From contig JAJXZD010000106.1 in NCBI GenBank assembly GCA_021780215.1, forward strand, positions 1 to 41,701: a stretch of DNA of 41,701 nt, in the 5' to 3' direction. Position 1 is the stretch's first letter, and each line of letters opens with the position of its first letter. The translations under genes were made by a program, and so were the position numbers. The DNA is from Acidobacteriota bacterium. Its GTDB lineage: Bacteria > Acidobacteriota > Terriglobia > Acidiferrales > UBA7541. Shown here one piece after another: positions 12,248-19,745 of the stretch. The notes below the pieces were generated by a model that was not told the DNA's origin, made no database searches, and was given only the letters and a program-made list of their open reading frames with translations.

Positions 12248-12859
12248 ATGAAAATTCGAATGGCATTACCAGCCCTGGTCGCCTTGACGATGGCCTTCGC
12301 GGCATGGGCACAGTCCACCTCCAGTGCGCCGGCGGATAAGGTGGCGGTCATCAACATTCAGGCCGCGATCGCGGGCACAGCAGAGGGCAAGCAGGCGGCT
12401 GCGGAGGTGCAGGCACAATTTGCTCCGCGCCAGTCGGAGTTACAGACCCTGCAAAAGCAGATCGAGGACGTCCGCGCGCGGCTGCAGACGGGACAAACCA
12501 CCCTCAGCGACGAGGAAAAGGCCCGCCTGGCGCGCGAAGGCGACCAATTGAGCCGCACCCTGCAGCGCAGACAACAGGATGCGCAGGACGATTTCAACGA
12601 CGCCACGCAGGAGGTCGTCAGCACGATCGGACGGAAAATGATCGGCATCCTCGACGACTATGCGAAGAAAAATGGCTATGCCGTGGTTTTGGACACATCT
12701 TCGCAGCAGACCGCCGTACTCTTCGCGGCCAATCAGATCGACATCACCCAGGATATCATTCACCTCTACGACCAGACCTATCCGGTGAAGGCTGCCGCGG
12801 CTCAGCCCAAGCCCACCCCGAAGGCATCAACAGCGCCCAAGCGTCCGGCCACTAAGTAG
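12248..12859 (+). CDS. skp: Periplasmic chaperone Skp/OmpH family
   Basis: The 203-residue product has a clear signal peptide with cleavage expected after 'AWA' (residue 21). The mature part matches the OmpH/Skp family: a 'VAVINIQAAIAGTAEGK' strand-turn start, then two long Gln/Glu/Arg-rich helices predicted as coiled coil (about 50-115) that form the tentacles, then 'GYAVVLDTS' returning to the body domain. Skp holds unfolded outer-membrane proteins in the periplasm on the way to BamA, which is encoded two genes upstream. The C terminus carries a Lys/Pro/Ala-rich tail of about 20 residues. A GAGGAG site precedes the ATG. A strong hairpin follows the stop. Confidence 0.88.
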   Translation: MKIRMALPALVALTMAFAAWAQSTSSAPADKVAVINIQAAIAGTAEGKQAAAEVQAQFAPRQSELQTLQKQIEDVRARLQTGQTTLSDEEKARLAREGDQLSRTLQRRQQDAQDDFNDATQEVVSTIGRKMIGILDDYAKKNGYAVVLDTSSQQTAVLFAANQIDITQDIIHLYDQTYPVKAAAAQPKPTPKASTAPKRPATK

Positions 12860-12887
12860 AAGACGAAATAGCGATTCGTCTCTGTCG

Positions 12888-12925
12888 AGAAAAGCTTTGC
12901 CTGCGAAAGCAGGCAAAGCTTTTCT
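12888..12925 (+). terminator. Strong rho-independent-type hairpin after skp
   Basis: Two perfectly complementary 17-base arms (12888-12904 and 12909-12925) enclose a GAAA tetraloop, a very stable stem. The trailing sequence is T-rich only inside and just after the right arm (TTTTCTTT), so the U-tract is short. It separates the outer-membrane block from the peroxiredoxin gene. Confidence 0.85.
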
Positions 12926-12975
12926 TTGCCTATCCCCGGCTTGCTCAACCTATGGCGCACGTTGGCGTGGCCCGT

Positions 12976-13004
12976 TTGTGCGCAGCGGCTGCTTCGGCTA
13001 TCAT
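12976..13004 (+). promoter_or_regulatory. Probable promoter for the peroxiredoxin gene
   Basis: TTGTGC (12976-12981) and TATCAT (12999-13004) are separated by 17 bases, just downstream of the skp terminator and about 60 bases before the peroxiredoxin start. This is a consensus match only. Confidence 0.45.
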
Positions 13005-13071
13005 GAAGGCCTGCGTTGAGGAAACTTTCGAGCGAACACCGCTTGCCCATCGGCAAGTCAGGAGGATGCAC

Positions 13072-13533
13072 ATGGCAATCGCGCTGGGGACAGCCGCTCC
13101 GGATTTCTCGCTGAAGGATCAGTCTCAGAAAGACGTAAAGCTATCCGATTTTCGCGGTAAGAAGAACGTCGTCATCGTGTTTTACCCGCTGGATTGGAGC
13201 CCGGTCTGCACGAATGAGCATGCCTGCTTTGTGAACGATTTGAAGCGCTTTGACCAGTTGGACGCTCAGGTGTTGGGCCTCAGCGTGGATAGCGTGTGGT
13301 CACACAAGGCCTTCGCGGAAAAAATGGGCATCATCTACCCGCTGCTCGCGGATTTTCAGCCCCGCGGGGCCGTGGCGGAAAAATTCGGCGTCTATCTGGC
13401 CGACAAGGGCATCACAGGCCGCGCCATCGCCGTAATTGACCGCCAGGGAAAACTCGCCTGGTTCAAGAATTACGACATTCCCGCCGTGCCCGACCTCAAG
13501 GAAGTCTCCGAGGCGCTCGCGCGAATTCAATAG
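13072..13533 (+). CDS. Peroxiredoxin, AhpC/TSA superfamily (Bcp/AhpE-like)
   Basis: This thiol peroxidase of 153 residues reduces hydrogen peroxide and organic peroxides in the cytoplasm. ATG at 13072 has an ideal AGGAGG six bases upstream; ATG at 13066 lies too close to it. The thioredoxin fold opens with 'APDFSLKDQ', and the peroxidatic Cys46 sits in 'PLDWSPVCTNEHACF'. A second Cys at 52 lies one turn further than the C-x4-C pair of atypical two-Cys Bcp proteins, so whether it resolves the sulfenic acid is uncertain. The 'SPVCTNE' context also resembles the one-Cys AhpE group. The gene stands alone and converges on the cytochrome gene, with a 26-base gap. Confidence 0.88.
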   Translation: MAIALGTAAPDFSLKDQSQKDVKLSDFRGKKNVVIVFYPLDWSPVCTNEHACFVNDLKRFDQLDAQVLGLSVDSVWSHKAFAEKMGIIYPLLADFQPRGAVAEKFGVYLADKGITGRAIAVIDRQGKLAWFKNYDIPAVPDLKEVSEALARIQ

Positions 13534-13559
13534 TCCGGATTCTCGCAGCGCGAACGGAA

Positions 13560-14084
13560 TCACGGCTGCGCTCGGTGAGGCGCCGGCCCAGTTGACGAGG
13601 CAGCCGGCGCCTTCCGGGAAAATGTGCGGATGTAATCCACCAATTCCCACCGCTCTGTTTCACCAAGCTTATCCTTGAAGGCCGGCATGGGCAGACGCCC
13701 CTCGGAGATCTGCCAGAAAATCTCTCCATCGGTCACTCTGTCCATGGTTTTCGCGTCGGTAAAGTCGCCGGGCGCGACGGCAAGTTCAGCGGCCTTTTCT
13801 CCCTTTCCATCGCCCGCCGCACCGTGGCAGCGCTGGCAATGCTGCTGGTAAGCGAGCAAGCCGGCAGCAAGCGATTCCGGAGTCGAGGGCACAGGATTCT
13901 TCAGCTTTCGGGCGCGCGCCATGGCTGTCCAGGTGCGAAGGGCGTGCACCGCTCCGGCAAATGCCACACCCAGGACCGCGAAAAGCGCAATGATCCCGAG
14001 CTGCCGAACTCTTCCGCCCGGACGGCGGGACCGCGGTTGAAGAGACGTTGCTGCCTCCGAAAAAATCCCACAGAAGTTTCGCAC
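13560..14084 (-). CDS. Membrane-anchored monoheme cytochrome c
   Basis: This electron-transfer protein of 174 residues has one N-terminal membrane helix (about 28-48) after a basic stretch, so the heme domain should face the periplasm. The heme site is 'CQRCH' (Cys83, Cys86, His87) followed by 'GAAGDGKGEKA', and Met133 in 'RLPMPAF' is the likely second axial ligand, giving a class I cytochrome fold like cytochrome c6/cbb3-type subunits. A Pro/Ala-rich tail ends the protein. The start is GTG at 14084, with no good ribosome-binding site, so the true start may differ. It is the last of three same-strand genes after the NRAMP transporter (71-base gap), which suggests a link between metal uptake and periplasmic redox chemistry (inference). 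Confidence 0.85.
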   Translation of the reverse strand: MRNFCGIFSEAATSLQPRSRRPGGRVRQLGIIALFAVLGVAFAGAVHALRTWTAMARARKLKNPVPSTPESLAAGLLAYQQHCQRCHGAAGDGKGEKAAELAVAPGDFTDAKTMDRVTDGEIFWQISEGRLPMPAFKDKLGETERWELVDYIRTFSRKAPAASSTGPAPHRAQP

Positions 14085-14155
14085 GTCGCGGGAGGGTTTC
14101 CCAGCCGGAACTGCAACGGGCAGTCAGAACCGGGAGGGTTCCATCCGCGCCAGCT

Positions 14156-14425
14156 TCACGGCGCAGGGTGAATAGCGCGGAGCACGGAAATTACAACCAG
14201 CACTAGCATGACCACCACGTAGACCCGCATGCTCCACAGCAGGGCCTTCACTCCGGGAGTAAGATTCCGGTGGCCGAAGCGCGACCTCTGCTTGGCGGCA
14301 ACTACCTGATCCGCTTCGAGCAGAGAGAGGACGGCGCGTGGATCGGCCAAATCCAGCCCCGCGGTGGTTCCCTCCGGAGGTTCGCCATCCCGGGCACCTG
14401 CCCCAGCCGGCTCATCGTGCCTCAA
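14156..14425 (-). CDS. Small single-pass membrane protein, unrecognised
   Basis: I do not recognise this 89-residue protein. The first half is acidic and Gly/Pro-rich, the middle is basic ('AAKQRSRFGHRNLTPGVKALLW'-like), and residues about 64-84 form a strong membrane helix ('MRVYVVVMLVLVVISVL'). The positive-inside rule suggests the N terminus is cytoplasmic. The start is TTG at 14425, supported by a near-perfect GAGGAGGG six bases upstream. It lies between the NRAMP gene (56-base gap) and the cytochrome gene on the same strand, so it may be an accessory subunit of either. This is a real gene by its ribosome-binding site and helix; its function is unknown. Confidence 0.65.
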   Translation of the reverse strand: MRHDEPAGAGARDGEPPEGTTAGLDLADPRAVLSLLEADQVVAAKQRSRFGHRNLTPGVKALLWSMRVYVVVMLVLVVISVLRAIHPAP

Positions 14426-14481
14426 TGTTTTCCCTCCTCATCCCCGATCCTGGCGCGCCCGCCTTCCGGACGAAACAGGCT

Positions 14482-15915
14482 CTACCGATGAATCCAATGG
14501 GGGAACACCGTCCCCAATCCAAATCCGATGCCCGCGACGATCAACAAAGCGACCACGGTCACGCCTGCGGCATTTTCCCAGGATCCGTTCGCTTGCTCGC
14601 CCATAACCTCCGCGTCGTTCACCAGCAGCAACAGGAAAACCAGCGCGGGAGGCATCGCCAGAACGGCCACCACGTTCACCGTCAGCACAATCATTTCGAG
14701 CGGCACCCCTGGAATGAGCACAAGTCCCGCGGCCGCCGCAGCCGATCCCAGAAGCGCCGAATAAAAGGGCCAGGCATCGCGTAGTGGCCGGTTCAGGCTG
14801 TGTCCGGTCTCGAGGACCTCGCCGAACGCATAAGCCGAAGAGGTCGAAATCGCAATCGCGGCCACGATGCCCGCCTCGAAAATCCCCAGAGCGAAGAGTG
14901 CCGCCCCTGCGTGGCCAATCCAGGGTTCGAGCGCTTCGGCGAATTGCGCCGCCTCGAATTGCGAGCTGTTGATCCCATGAAGATAGAGTGGCACGCAGGC
15001 TAGAATCGCCGCGATTCCAAAGCCGGCGGCCAGGACCACGCCGAGAAGTGTATCGAATCTTCCGGCGCGGATATCGCGTGGCTGCATGCCTTTGTCCACA
15101 ACCGCGCTCTGCTGAAAAAATATCATCCAGGGCGTCACGGTCGCGCCGATGTCCGCCAGAATCAGCAGCAGGATGTCCTCCCCTCTTCCGCGAGGCAAAG
15201 GTGTCCAAGTGAGCAAGGCATGGCCCGCGGCCTTCCAATCAGGATGCGACAGCAGAGCAGCGGGCACGAAGAGGCCGTTGAAAATCGCCAGGGCCAACGT
15301 GATGCGCTCCCACGTCCAATAACGCCCCGTGGCAATCGTGCTGATGACCACGGCCAAGCCGATGCCCACCGCGATGATCGGCCGAATGCCAAAAAAACCG
15401 AGGCCCGCGCGGATTCCAATAAATTCCGTCACCAGGGTCAGAAAATTTCCGAGGATCAGGTCGCCCAGGGAGAAAAATCCCCAGAATTTTCCGAACCGGT
15501 CGAAGATCATCTCCGCGTGGCCACGATGCGTGACCGCCCCGAGCCGCACAGTCATCTCTTGCACCACCAGACCCATCAGGAAAGTCAGCACGACAAAGGG
15601 CAGGAAGAATCCAATGCCGAAGCGCGCTCCGGTCGCCGCGTAGGAAAGCATGCTCGGCGCATCGTTCTCACCGAGAAAGACCAGCACGCCCGGGCCGATC
15701 AGGAGCCACAGAACGGAAAGCCCGCCGATCGTTTTCGAGCCGCGCTCCCGCCAGCGCGCCCGGCTCACGCGCCAGCGGTCGCGGGCGCGGTCCACATCCT
15801 CGTGCGTCAGGAGGCCGGCCAGATTGGCCGCCAGGGGAGATTCCGCAGCCACGTCCGTGGTGGGCCGGGCAGCGGCATACGGGGACGAATCCGGCTGCTT
15901 CTCGGGGCGGTTCAT
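14482..15915 (-). CDS. NRAMP-family divalent metal transporter, divergent metal site
   Basis: This polytopic inner-membrane transporter of 477 residues has about 11 helices after a hydrophilic N-terminal extension of about 60 residues. It aligns with NRAMP/MntH proteins through 'LIGPGVLVFLGENDAPS' in helix 1, 'GATVTPWMIFFQQS' in helix 6 and the characteristic spacing between them. In typical members helix 1 has D-P-G-N and helix 6 has M-P-H; here they read D85-A-P-S88 and T261-P-W263. The Asp is kept, but the Asn and the Met that select soft transition metals are lost. Such variants occur in a sister group of the family, some of whose relatives carry other divalent ions such as Mg2+. The substrate is therefore uncertain. 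It heads a three-gene operon. Confidence 0.85.
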   Translation of the reverse strand: MNRPEKQPDSSPYAAARPTTDVAAESPLAANLAGLLTHEDVDRARDRWRVSRARWRERGSKTIGGLSVLWLLIGPGVLVFLGENDAPSMLSYAATGARFGIGFFLPFVVLTFLMGLVVQEMTVRLGAVTHRGHAEMIFDRFGKFWGFFSLGDLILGNFLTLVTEFIGIRAGLGFFGIRPIIAVGIGLAVVISTIATGRYWTWERITLALAIFNGLFVPAALLSHPDWKAAGHALLTWTPLPRGRGEDILLLILADIGATVTPWMIFFQQSAVVDKGMQPRDIRAGRFDTLLGVVLAAGFGIAAILACVPLYLHGINSSQFEAAQFAEALEPWIGHAGAALFALGIFEAGIVAAIAISTSSAYAFGEVLETGHSLNRPLRDAWPFYSALLGSAAAAAGLVLIPGVPLEMIVLTVNVVAVLAMPPALVFLLLLVNDAEVMGEQANGSWENAAGVTVVALLIVAGIGFGLGTVFPHWIHR

Positions 15916-15942
15916 GGGTTAACTGCGCTAAACTTCCAATAT

Positions 15943-15971
15943 AAACTACACTTAATACCAATGCGGGTCAA
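15943..15971 (-). promoter_or_regulatory. Probable promoter for the NRAMP operon
   Basis: On the minus strand TTGACC (15966-15971) and TAGTTT (15943-15948) are 17 bases apart, about 30 bases upstream of the NRAMP start and in the most AT-rich part of this neighbourhood. I saw no clear MntR or Fur box. Confidence 0.45.
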
Positions 15972-16024
15972 TTCAGCTGCGCTTCCGCGTGCGCTAAAAA
16001 TCATCAGGGGGAAATTTCAGGCTC

Positions 16025-16033
16025 TGCTATAGT
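16025..16033 (+). promoter_or_regulatory. Possible extended -10 promoter for the DUF3467 gene
   Basis: TGC-TATAGT matches the extended -10 form and lies 42 bases before the DUF3467 start, in the divergent region shared with the NRAMP operon. No good -35 is visible. Confidence 0.4.
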
Positions 16034-16074
16034 GGACCTCCGCTCGAAGGCAACGTGCGGCCAGGAGAATGCGG

Positions 16075-16374
16075 ATGCCCGAACCGCCGAAACAGCAGGT
16101 GCAAATCAAGGCCGATGAGAAGGAACTGCTCGGCCAATACTCCAACCTTGCCGTGATCCACCACAACGGCGAGGAATTTACGCTGAATTTTATCTATCTT
16201 TTTCCCACGGTCCCGCAAGGGAAGCTGGTGGCCAGCCTGATCCTCAGTCCGGCCCATGCCAAGAAGCTGGCGCGCGCCCTCCAGGAGAACGTCTCGCGCT
16301 ACGAAGCTCAGTTCGGAACGCTGCCCGAAGGGCCGGGCCCCGGGCCGGAACCGAGCGTCGGCTTTGTGCAGTAG
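16075..16374 (+). CDS. DUF3467 family protein
   Basis: This small cytoplasmic protein of 99 residues has no known activity. It carries the features of DUF3467: 'YSNLAVIHHNGEEFTLNFIYLFP' (in part), then 'GKLVASLILSPAHAKKLARAL' and a final Pro/Gly-rich tail. Members are widespread in Acidobacteriota and other phyla and are usually encoded alone. I placed the start at ATG 16075 because AGGAGA (16063-16068) lies six bases upstream; ATG at 16069 is too close to it. It is divergent from the NRAMP operon and converges on the PilZ gene with a gap of only 24 bases. Confidence 0.82.
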   Translation: MPEPPKQQVQIKADEKELLGQYSNLAVIHHNGEEFTLNFIYLFPTVPQGKLVASLILSPAHAKKLARALQENVSRYEAQFGTLPEGPGPGPEPSVGFVQ

Positions 16375-16398
16375 GTCACGGTCGCCACGAACTGCACA

Positions 16399-16734
16399 TC
16401 AGGTAGCAGTCTCGGCGGAAATGATCCACGTGCCGGCGTATTCCACGAACTCCACTCCCACGGCGTACCCTGTTCCCCGGACCGATTGGCAGTAGGCGAC
16501 CCGCGCGACCGAGCGGAACGATCCAGGCAGTGTAGACAGAATCAGCTGCGCGCCGGCCTTCCAGGGATGCGCTGTCCAGACACGCGCACCGCGGGCGCTG
16601 ACATTCTCCGTGAAAGTCGTCTCGGTTTCTGGAAACTCTGCGTGGCCGCTGATTTGAACCGCCATCTCGATTGGAACCCGCGCCTCGCGGCGCGGCGCAA
16701 GAACCGTCTTTGGGACCCCCATCCCAAGGCGCAT
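16399..16734 (-). CDS. PilZ-domain c-di-GMP receptor
   Basis: This single-domain protein of 111 residues carries both c-di-GMP binding motifs of PilZ: RxxxR as 'RREAR' (residues 15-19) and (D/N)xSxxG as 'NVSARG' (44-49), with the usual strands between and after ('GYAVGVEFVEYAG'). It should therefore bind the nucleotide in the cytoplasm and pass the signal to an unknown partner. It lies 21 bases after the GGDEF gene on the same strand, so the synthase and a receptor are made together. ATG at 16734 has AAGGGG about nine bases upstream; ATG four codons later is possible. Confidence 0.87.
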   Translation of the reverse strand: MRLGMGVPKTVLAPRREARVPIEMAVQISGHAEFPETETTFTENVSARGARVWTAHPWKAGAQLILSTLPGSFRSVARVAYCQSVRGTGYAVGVEFVEYAGTWIISAETAT

Positions 16735-16755
16735 GGTTTTGAACCCCTTTTTGGA

Positions 16756-18054
16756 TTACAGGTAAGCTGGCGCACTTCGAACGCCCAGTTTTCTGCGAAT
16801 CTGCCCCTTCATCTGATACAACGTCATATCCGCGGCACCCAAAAGGGCGTCGCTCGTTGCCCCATCCTTCGGATATATCGCTTGCCCCACGCTAACAGAA
16901 ATAGGCGGCATCTGGCCATCGTTCCTTACACGTTCGCAGATACGGCTGGCTGCCCGCCGGGCCTCCTGCTCCCCGGATTCCGGCAAAACCATCGCAAACT
17001 CATCCCCGCCATACCGCGCTGCCGTATCGATGGAACGGCTAGCGCTGCGGAGGACATTGGCCAGGCGCCGGATGGCCTCGCTGCCGGTCAGATGGCCATG
17101 CTGGTCGTTGATCTTTTTCAGCCCATCGAGGTCAAAAAGCAACAGGCCAAAGCTGCGGCCGGTCCGCCGCGAGCGCTGGATTTCACCTTCGATGACTTCC
17201 AGCATCTGCCGGTGGTTGGCCAGCCCCGTGAGCGGATCCGAAGAGGCCAGCAGGCTTACCTGATCGAAGAGCTTGGCGTTGTCGAGAAGCGTTCCTCCGA
17301 GAACCGCCACATAGCTCAGCACCATGAGCCCGCGCGCAGCCATATCGCACGCGTCGAGCGACTGCTGGGACTGACTGATGGTGACGTGGCAAAGAAAATT
17401 CAAAGCCGCGGAGAGGAATAGCGTGCGGTCCAGCCAGGCGTCCGCCCGCCGCAGGCGCAGGCCGTAACCCACTGTTGCCACTGCGAAGATAGCCGCGGGA
17501 AACAGGTCCCAAGGCCTTGGCACCCAGGCGTCCGGCTGAATGCTTGGCGCATGCGGGAGCAGGAAGTAGAAGACGCTGATCAAGTATGCGGCCGCGCCGA
17601 CGATGAGCGTCGCACCCGCAATCTCCTTGCCTGGCTCGCGGGCCACTGGAATCCGCTTCTCGACCACCAGTGCGGCAAGCAGCAGCACACCCAGCAGCGT
17701 CCGCCCGGCAAACCAGCCCAGCGATATCTGATCCCCCGTCAGCCGGGGAATCAGCATTCCGCGATAGGAGGCTAGACTTGTCGCCGCTTCGATCAGGCCC
17801 GCCAGAACAAAGCCGAATCCCAGGATCAGGGAGATGCGGTCGCGGGTCCCGCGGAACCGCACCATCGCGTTCGCGGCAAAGGTGAAGGCGATGAGGCTCC
17901 CCGCCATGTCCATGTACGCGCCCAGGAGGGGACTTGCGGAGTAGGAGGAATGGCGAAGAGTCCAGAGGAGGAAAACGTACGCCACAACACCAAGTGCCAC
18001 ACCCAGAGCGACACGAACCCTCGCGTCCGGCCACAGCCTGCGCGATGCACTCAT
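16756..18054 (-). CDS. Membrane diguanylate cyclase (GGDEF)
   Basis: This protein of 432 residues makes c-di-GMP from two GTP. The N-terminal 260 residues hold about eight hydrophobic helices forming an integral-membrane sensor of MASE type; I cannot assign the exact class. The C-terminal GGDEF domain starts at 'DPLTGLANHR' (about 273-282), and the active site reads GGDEF at 349-353. The product-inhibition site RxxD is intact as 'RSID' (340-343), exactly five residues ahead of GGDEF, so feedback control is expected. The next gene encodes a PilZ receptor. ATG at 18054 is preceded by GGGGGGAG. A promoter candidate lies just upstream. Confidence 0.9.
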   Translation of the reverse strand: MSASRRLWPDARVRVALGVALGVVAYVFLLWTLRHSSYSASPLLGAYMDMAGSLIAFTFAANAMVRFRGTRDRISLILGFGFVLAGLIEAATSLASYRGMLIPRLTGDQISLGWFAGRTLLGVLLLAALVVEKRIPVAREPGKEIAGATLIVGAAAYLISVFYFLLPHAPSIQPDAWVPRPWDLFPAAIFAVATVGYGLRLRRADAWLDRTLFLSAALNFLCHVTISQSQQSLDACDMAARGLMVLSYVAVLGGTLLDNAKLFDQVSLLASSDPLTGLANHRQMLEVIEGEIQRSRRTGRSFGLLLFDLDGLKKINDQHGHLTGSEAIRRLANVLRSASRSIDTAARYGGDEFAMVLPESGEQEARRAASRICERVRNDGQMPPISVSVGQAIYPKDGATSDALLGAADMTLYQMKGQIRRKLGVRSAPAYL

Positions 18055-18083
18055 GCTCCCCCCAGCTACACTAGCCCACTATT

Positions 18084-18110
18084 CTTATAGCAATTGGGCT
18101 GCCGTCTCAA
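18084..18110 (-). promoter_or_regulatory. Probable promoter for the GGDEF-PilZ pair
   Basis: On the minus strand TTGAGA (18105-18110) precedes TATAAG (18084-18089) by 15 bases, and the latter carries the extended TGC. The leader would be about 20 bases. The short spacer is typical where an extended -10 compensates. Confidence 0.42.
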
Positions 18111-18255
18111 AACAAGGAGAGCTCAGCGCAAAACCTCCAATTTTCAGGCACTTAATTCCGTACGGACAAGGTTCCAGCGCCTCGGTTGAGCCGTATGGCC
18201 AACGTGCCGAGTAGAAACGTTACAAATCGAGGTGAACCTTACCCAGTCGCCAGGA

Positions 18256-18489
18256 TCAGGCTTTCGGCGGAGCTGCGGGGAGATCGAATGCTTGGATAGC
18301 ACTCTGAAAATTCGCGCGCTTGTGCGAACCATCACAAAACGGCTTGTTCTCGGAATGGCCGCAACGGCAGAGGCCGACCTTCGTGCGCCCGTTTAACCCG
18401 AATGCCTTGCCGTCCTGGTCCAGAATTTCGAAATCGCCTTCGACGCGAATCGAGCCGTTGCTCTGAATCGTAATCTTTGTTCCGGCCAT
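18256..18489 (-). CDS. CDGSH-type iron-sulfur protein
   Basis: This small protein of 77 residues has the 3Cys-1His signature of the CDGSH family: Cys41, Cys43, Cys52 and His56 in 'LCRCGHSENKPFCDGSH', which bind a labile [2Fe-2S] cluster. The first 35 residues form a beta-rich lead-in ('ITIQSNGSIRVEGDFEI'). Bacterial members are thought to act in redox or cluster transfer; no reaction is established. It begins 62 bases after the MoeZ-like gene on the same strand with a GAGGAGGAA site, and so may be the last gene of the sulfur-carrier operon. A 201-base gap with a promoter candidate separates it from the GGDEF gene. Confidence 0.88.
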   Translation of the reverse strand: MAGTKITIQSNGSIRVEGDFEILDQDGKAFGLNGRTKVGLCRCGHSENKPFCDGSHKRANFQSAIQAFDLPAAPPKA

Positions 18490-18551
18490 CTGTTCCTCCT
18501 CGGGAGTTCAATCAAAAAGCCCTTGTGACGGCGGGGCGTCCGCCCACGTCT

Positions 18552-19742
18552 TCAATACTTGGGGATACTGGGATCCACTTCATCGGACCACGCCAGGATT
18601 CCCCCCTTGAGATTCCATATCTTTCGAAAGCCCGCGCGCATGAGAAATTCCACGGCGTCGGCGGAACGCTTGCCGCTGCGGCAGTGCGCAACAATCTCGC
18701 GGGACGTGTCCAATTCGTGGACGCGGCGGGAAAGCTCCCCCAGCGGGACTAGGTGCCCGCGCAGATTGCAAATCTGGTATTCGTGGGGCTCGCGGACGTC
18801 GAGGATGAACAGATCGTCACCTCGGTCGAGCCGCGATTTCAATTCGGACGGAGTGATTTCGGGAATGTTGGTCACCGTGGAAGGAGCCTCCTCGCCTCGA
18901 ATGCCACAAAACTGCTCGTAGTCTATCAGCTCGGTCAACGTGCGATGCTCGCCGCAGACCGGGCAATCCGGATTTTTCCTCAGCTTCAGCTCGCGAAACT
19001 TGATGCCCAAGGCGTCAAATAACAGCAGCCGACCGATCAAAGGCTCGCCCTTGCCCAGAATGAGCTTGATAGTCTCGGCCGCCTGAATCGTTCCCACAAT
19101 TCCTGGCAGCACGCCGAGGACGCCTCCTTCCGCGCAGGAAGGAACAAGTCCCGGAGGAGGAGGTTCCGGGTAGAGGCAGCGGTAGCAAGGCCCGCCGGGA
19201 TGCCCAAACACCGTAATCTGTCCCTCGAACCGGAAAATCGAGCCGTACACATTGGGCTTGCCGAGCAGCACGCAAGCATCGTTTACCAGGTAGCGAGTCG
19301 GAAAATTGTCCGTGCCGTCCACGACAATGTCGTATTCCTTCAGGATGTCCAGCGCGTTCTTGCTCGACAGGCGCGCATCGAAGACGTCAATTTGAATCTC
19401 CGGGTTGAGGTCTCGCAAGCGCTCGGCGGCGGCCTCGGTCTTCGGCCGGCCCACGTCGCCCGTCCCAAACAGCACCTGCCGCTGGAGATTCGTATAATCC
19501 ACGGCGTCAAAATCCACCAGACCGAGCCGGCCCACCCCAGCCGCGGCCAGGTAGAGACCCAGCGGCGCGCCGAGCCCGCCCGTGCCGATGCAAAGCACCT
19601 TGGCTTTCTTGAGCTTGAGCTGCCCGTCCATGCCCACTTCAGGCATGATCAGATGGCGGCTATAGCGCAGGACTTCCTCTTTCGAAAGCGAGGAGGTAGA
19701 TGCGGCGGCCTGTGGCGCGGTCGTTCCCGTCTTGGCGGCCAT
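18552..19742 (-). CDS. moeZ: MoeB/ThiF-like adenylyltransferase fused to rhodanese (MoeZ-like)
   Basis: This two-domain cytoplasmic enzyme of 396 residues adenylates the C-terminal glycine of a ubiquitin-like carrier and then sulfurates it to a thiocarboxylate. The E1-like domain (about 20-270) shows the nucleotide loop 'GTGGLG' (53-58), 'DFDAVDYTNLQRQ' (77-89) and the zinc pairs Cys186/Cys189 and Cys260/Cys263. Cys203 in 'PSCAEGGVLG' is near the position of the conserved crossover Cys. The rhodanese domain (about 293-392) has its persulfide Cys354 in 'HCRSGKRS'. In mycobacteria the equivalent MoeZ acts on CysO and MoaD; here the gene lies three bases after the carrier gene, so that carrier is the obvious partner. 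Confidence 0.92.
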   Translation of the reverse strand: MAAKTGTTAPQAAASTSSLSKEEVLRYSRHLIMPEVGMDGQLKLKKAKVLCIGTGGLGAPLGLYLAAAGVGRLGLVDFDAVDYTNLQRQVLFGTGDVGRPKTEAAAERLRDLNPEIQIDVFDARLSSKNALDILKEYDIVVDGTDNFPTRYLVNDACVLLGKPNVYGSIFRFEGQITVFGHPGGPCYRCLYPEPPPPGLVPSCAEGGVLGVLPGIVGTIQAAETIKLILGKGEPLIGRLLLFDALGIKFRELKLRKNPDCPVCGEHRTLTELIDYEQFCGIRGEEAPSTVTNIPEITPSELKSRLDRGDDLFILDVREPHEYQICNLRGHLVPLGELSRRVHELDTSREIVAHCRSGKRSADAVEFLMRAGFRKIWNLKGGILAWSDEVDPSIPKY

Positions 19743-19745
19743 GGG

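Noticed and set aside
12952-13071. Longer N terminus for the peroxiredoxin
   Set aside because: A perfect AGGAGG just before 13072 and the family's normal N terminus support the shorter form. The extra bases also hold the probable promoter.
15220-16032. Plus-strand frame opposite the NRAMP gene
   Set aside because: It is an Arg/Pro-rich shadow frame over the membrane helices of the transporter.
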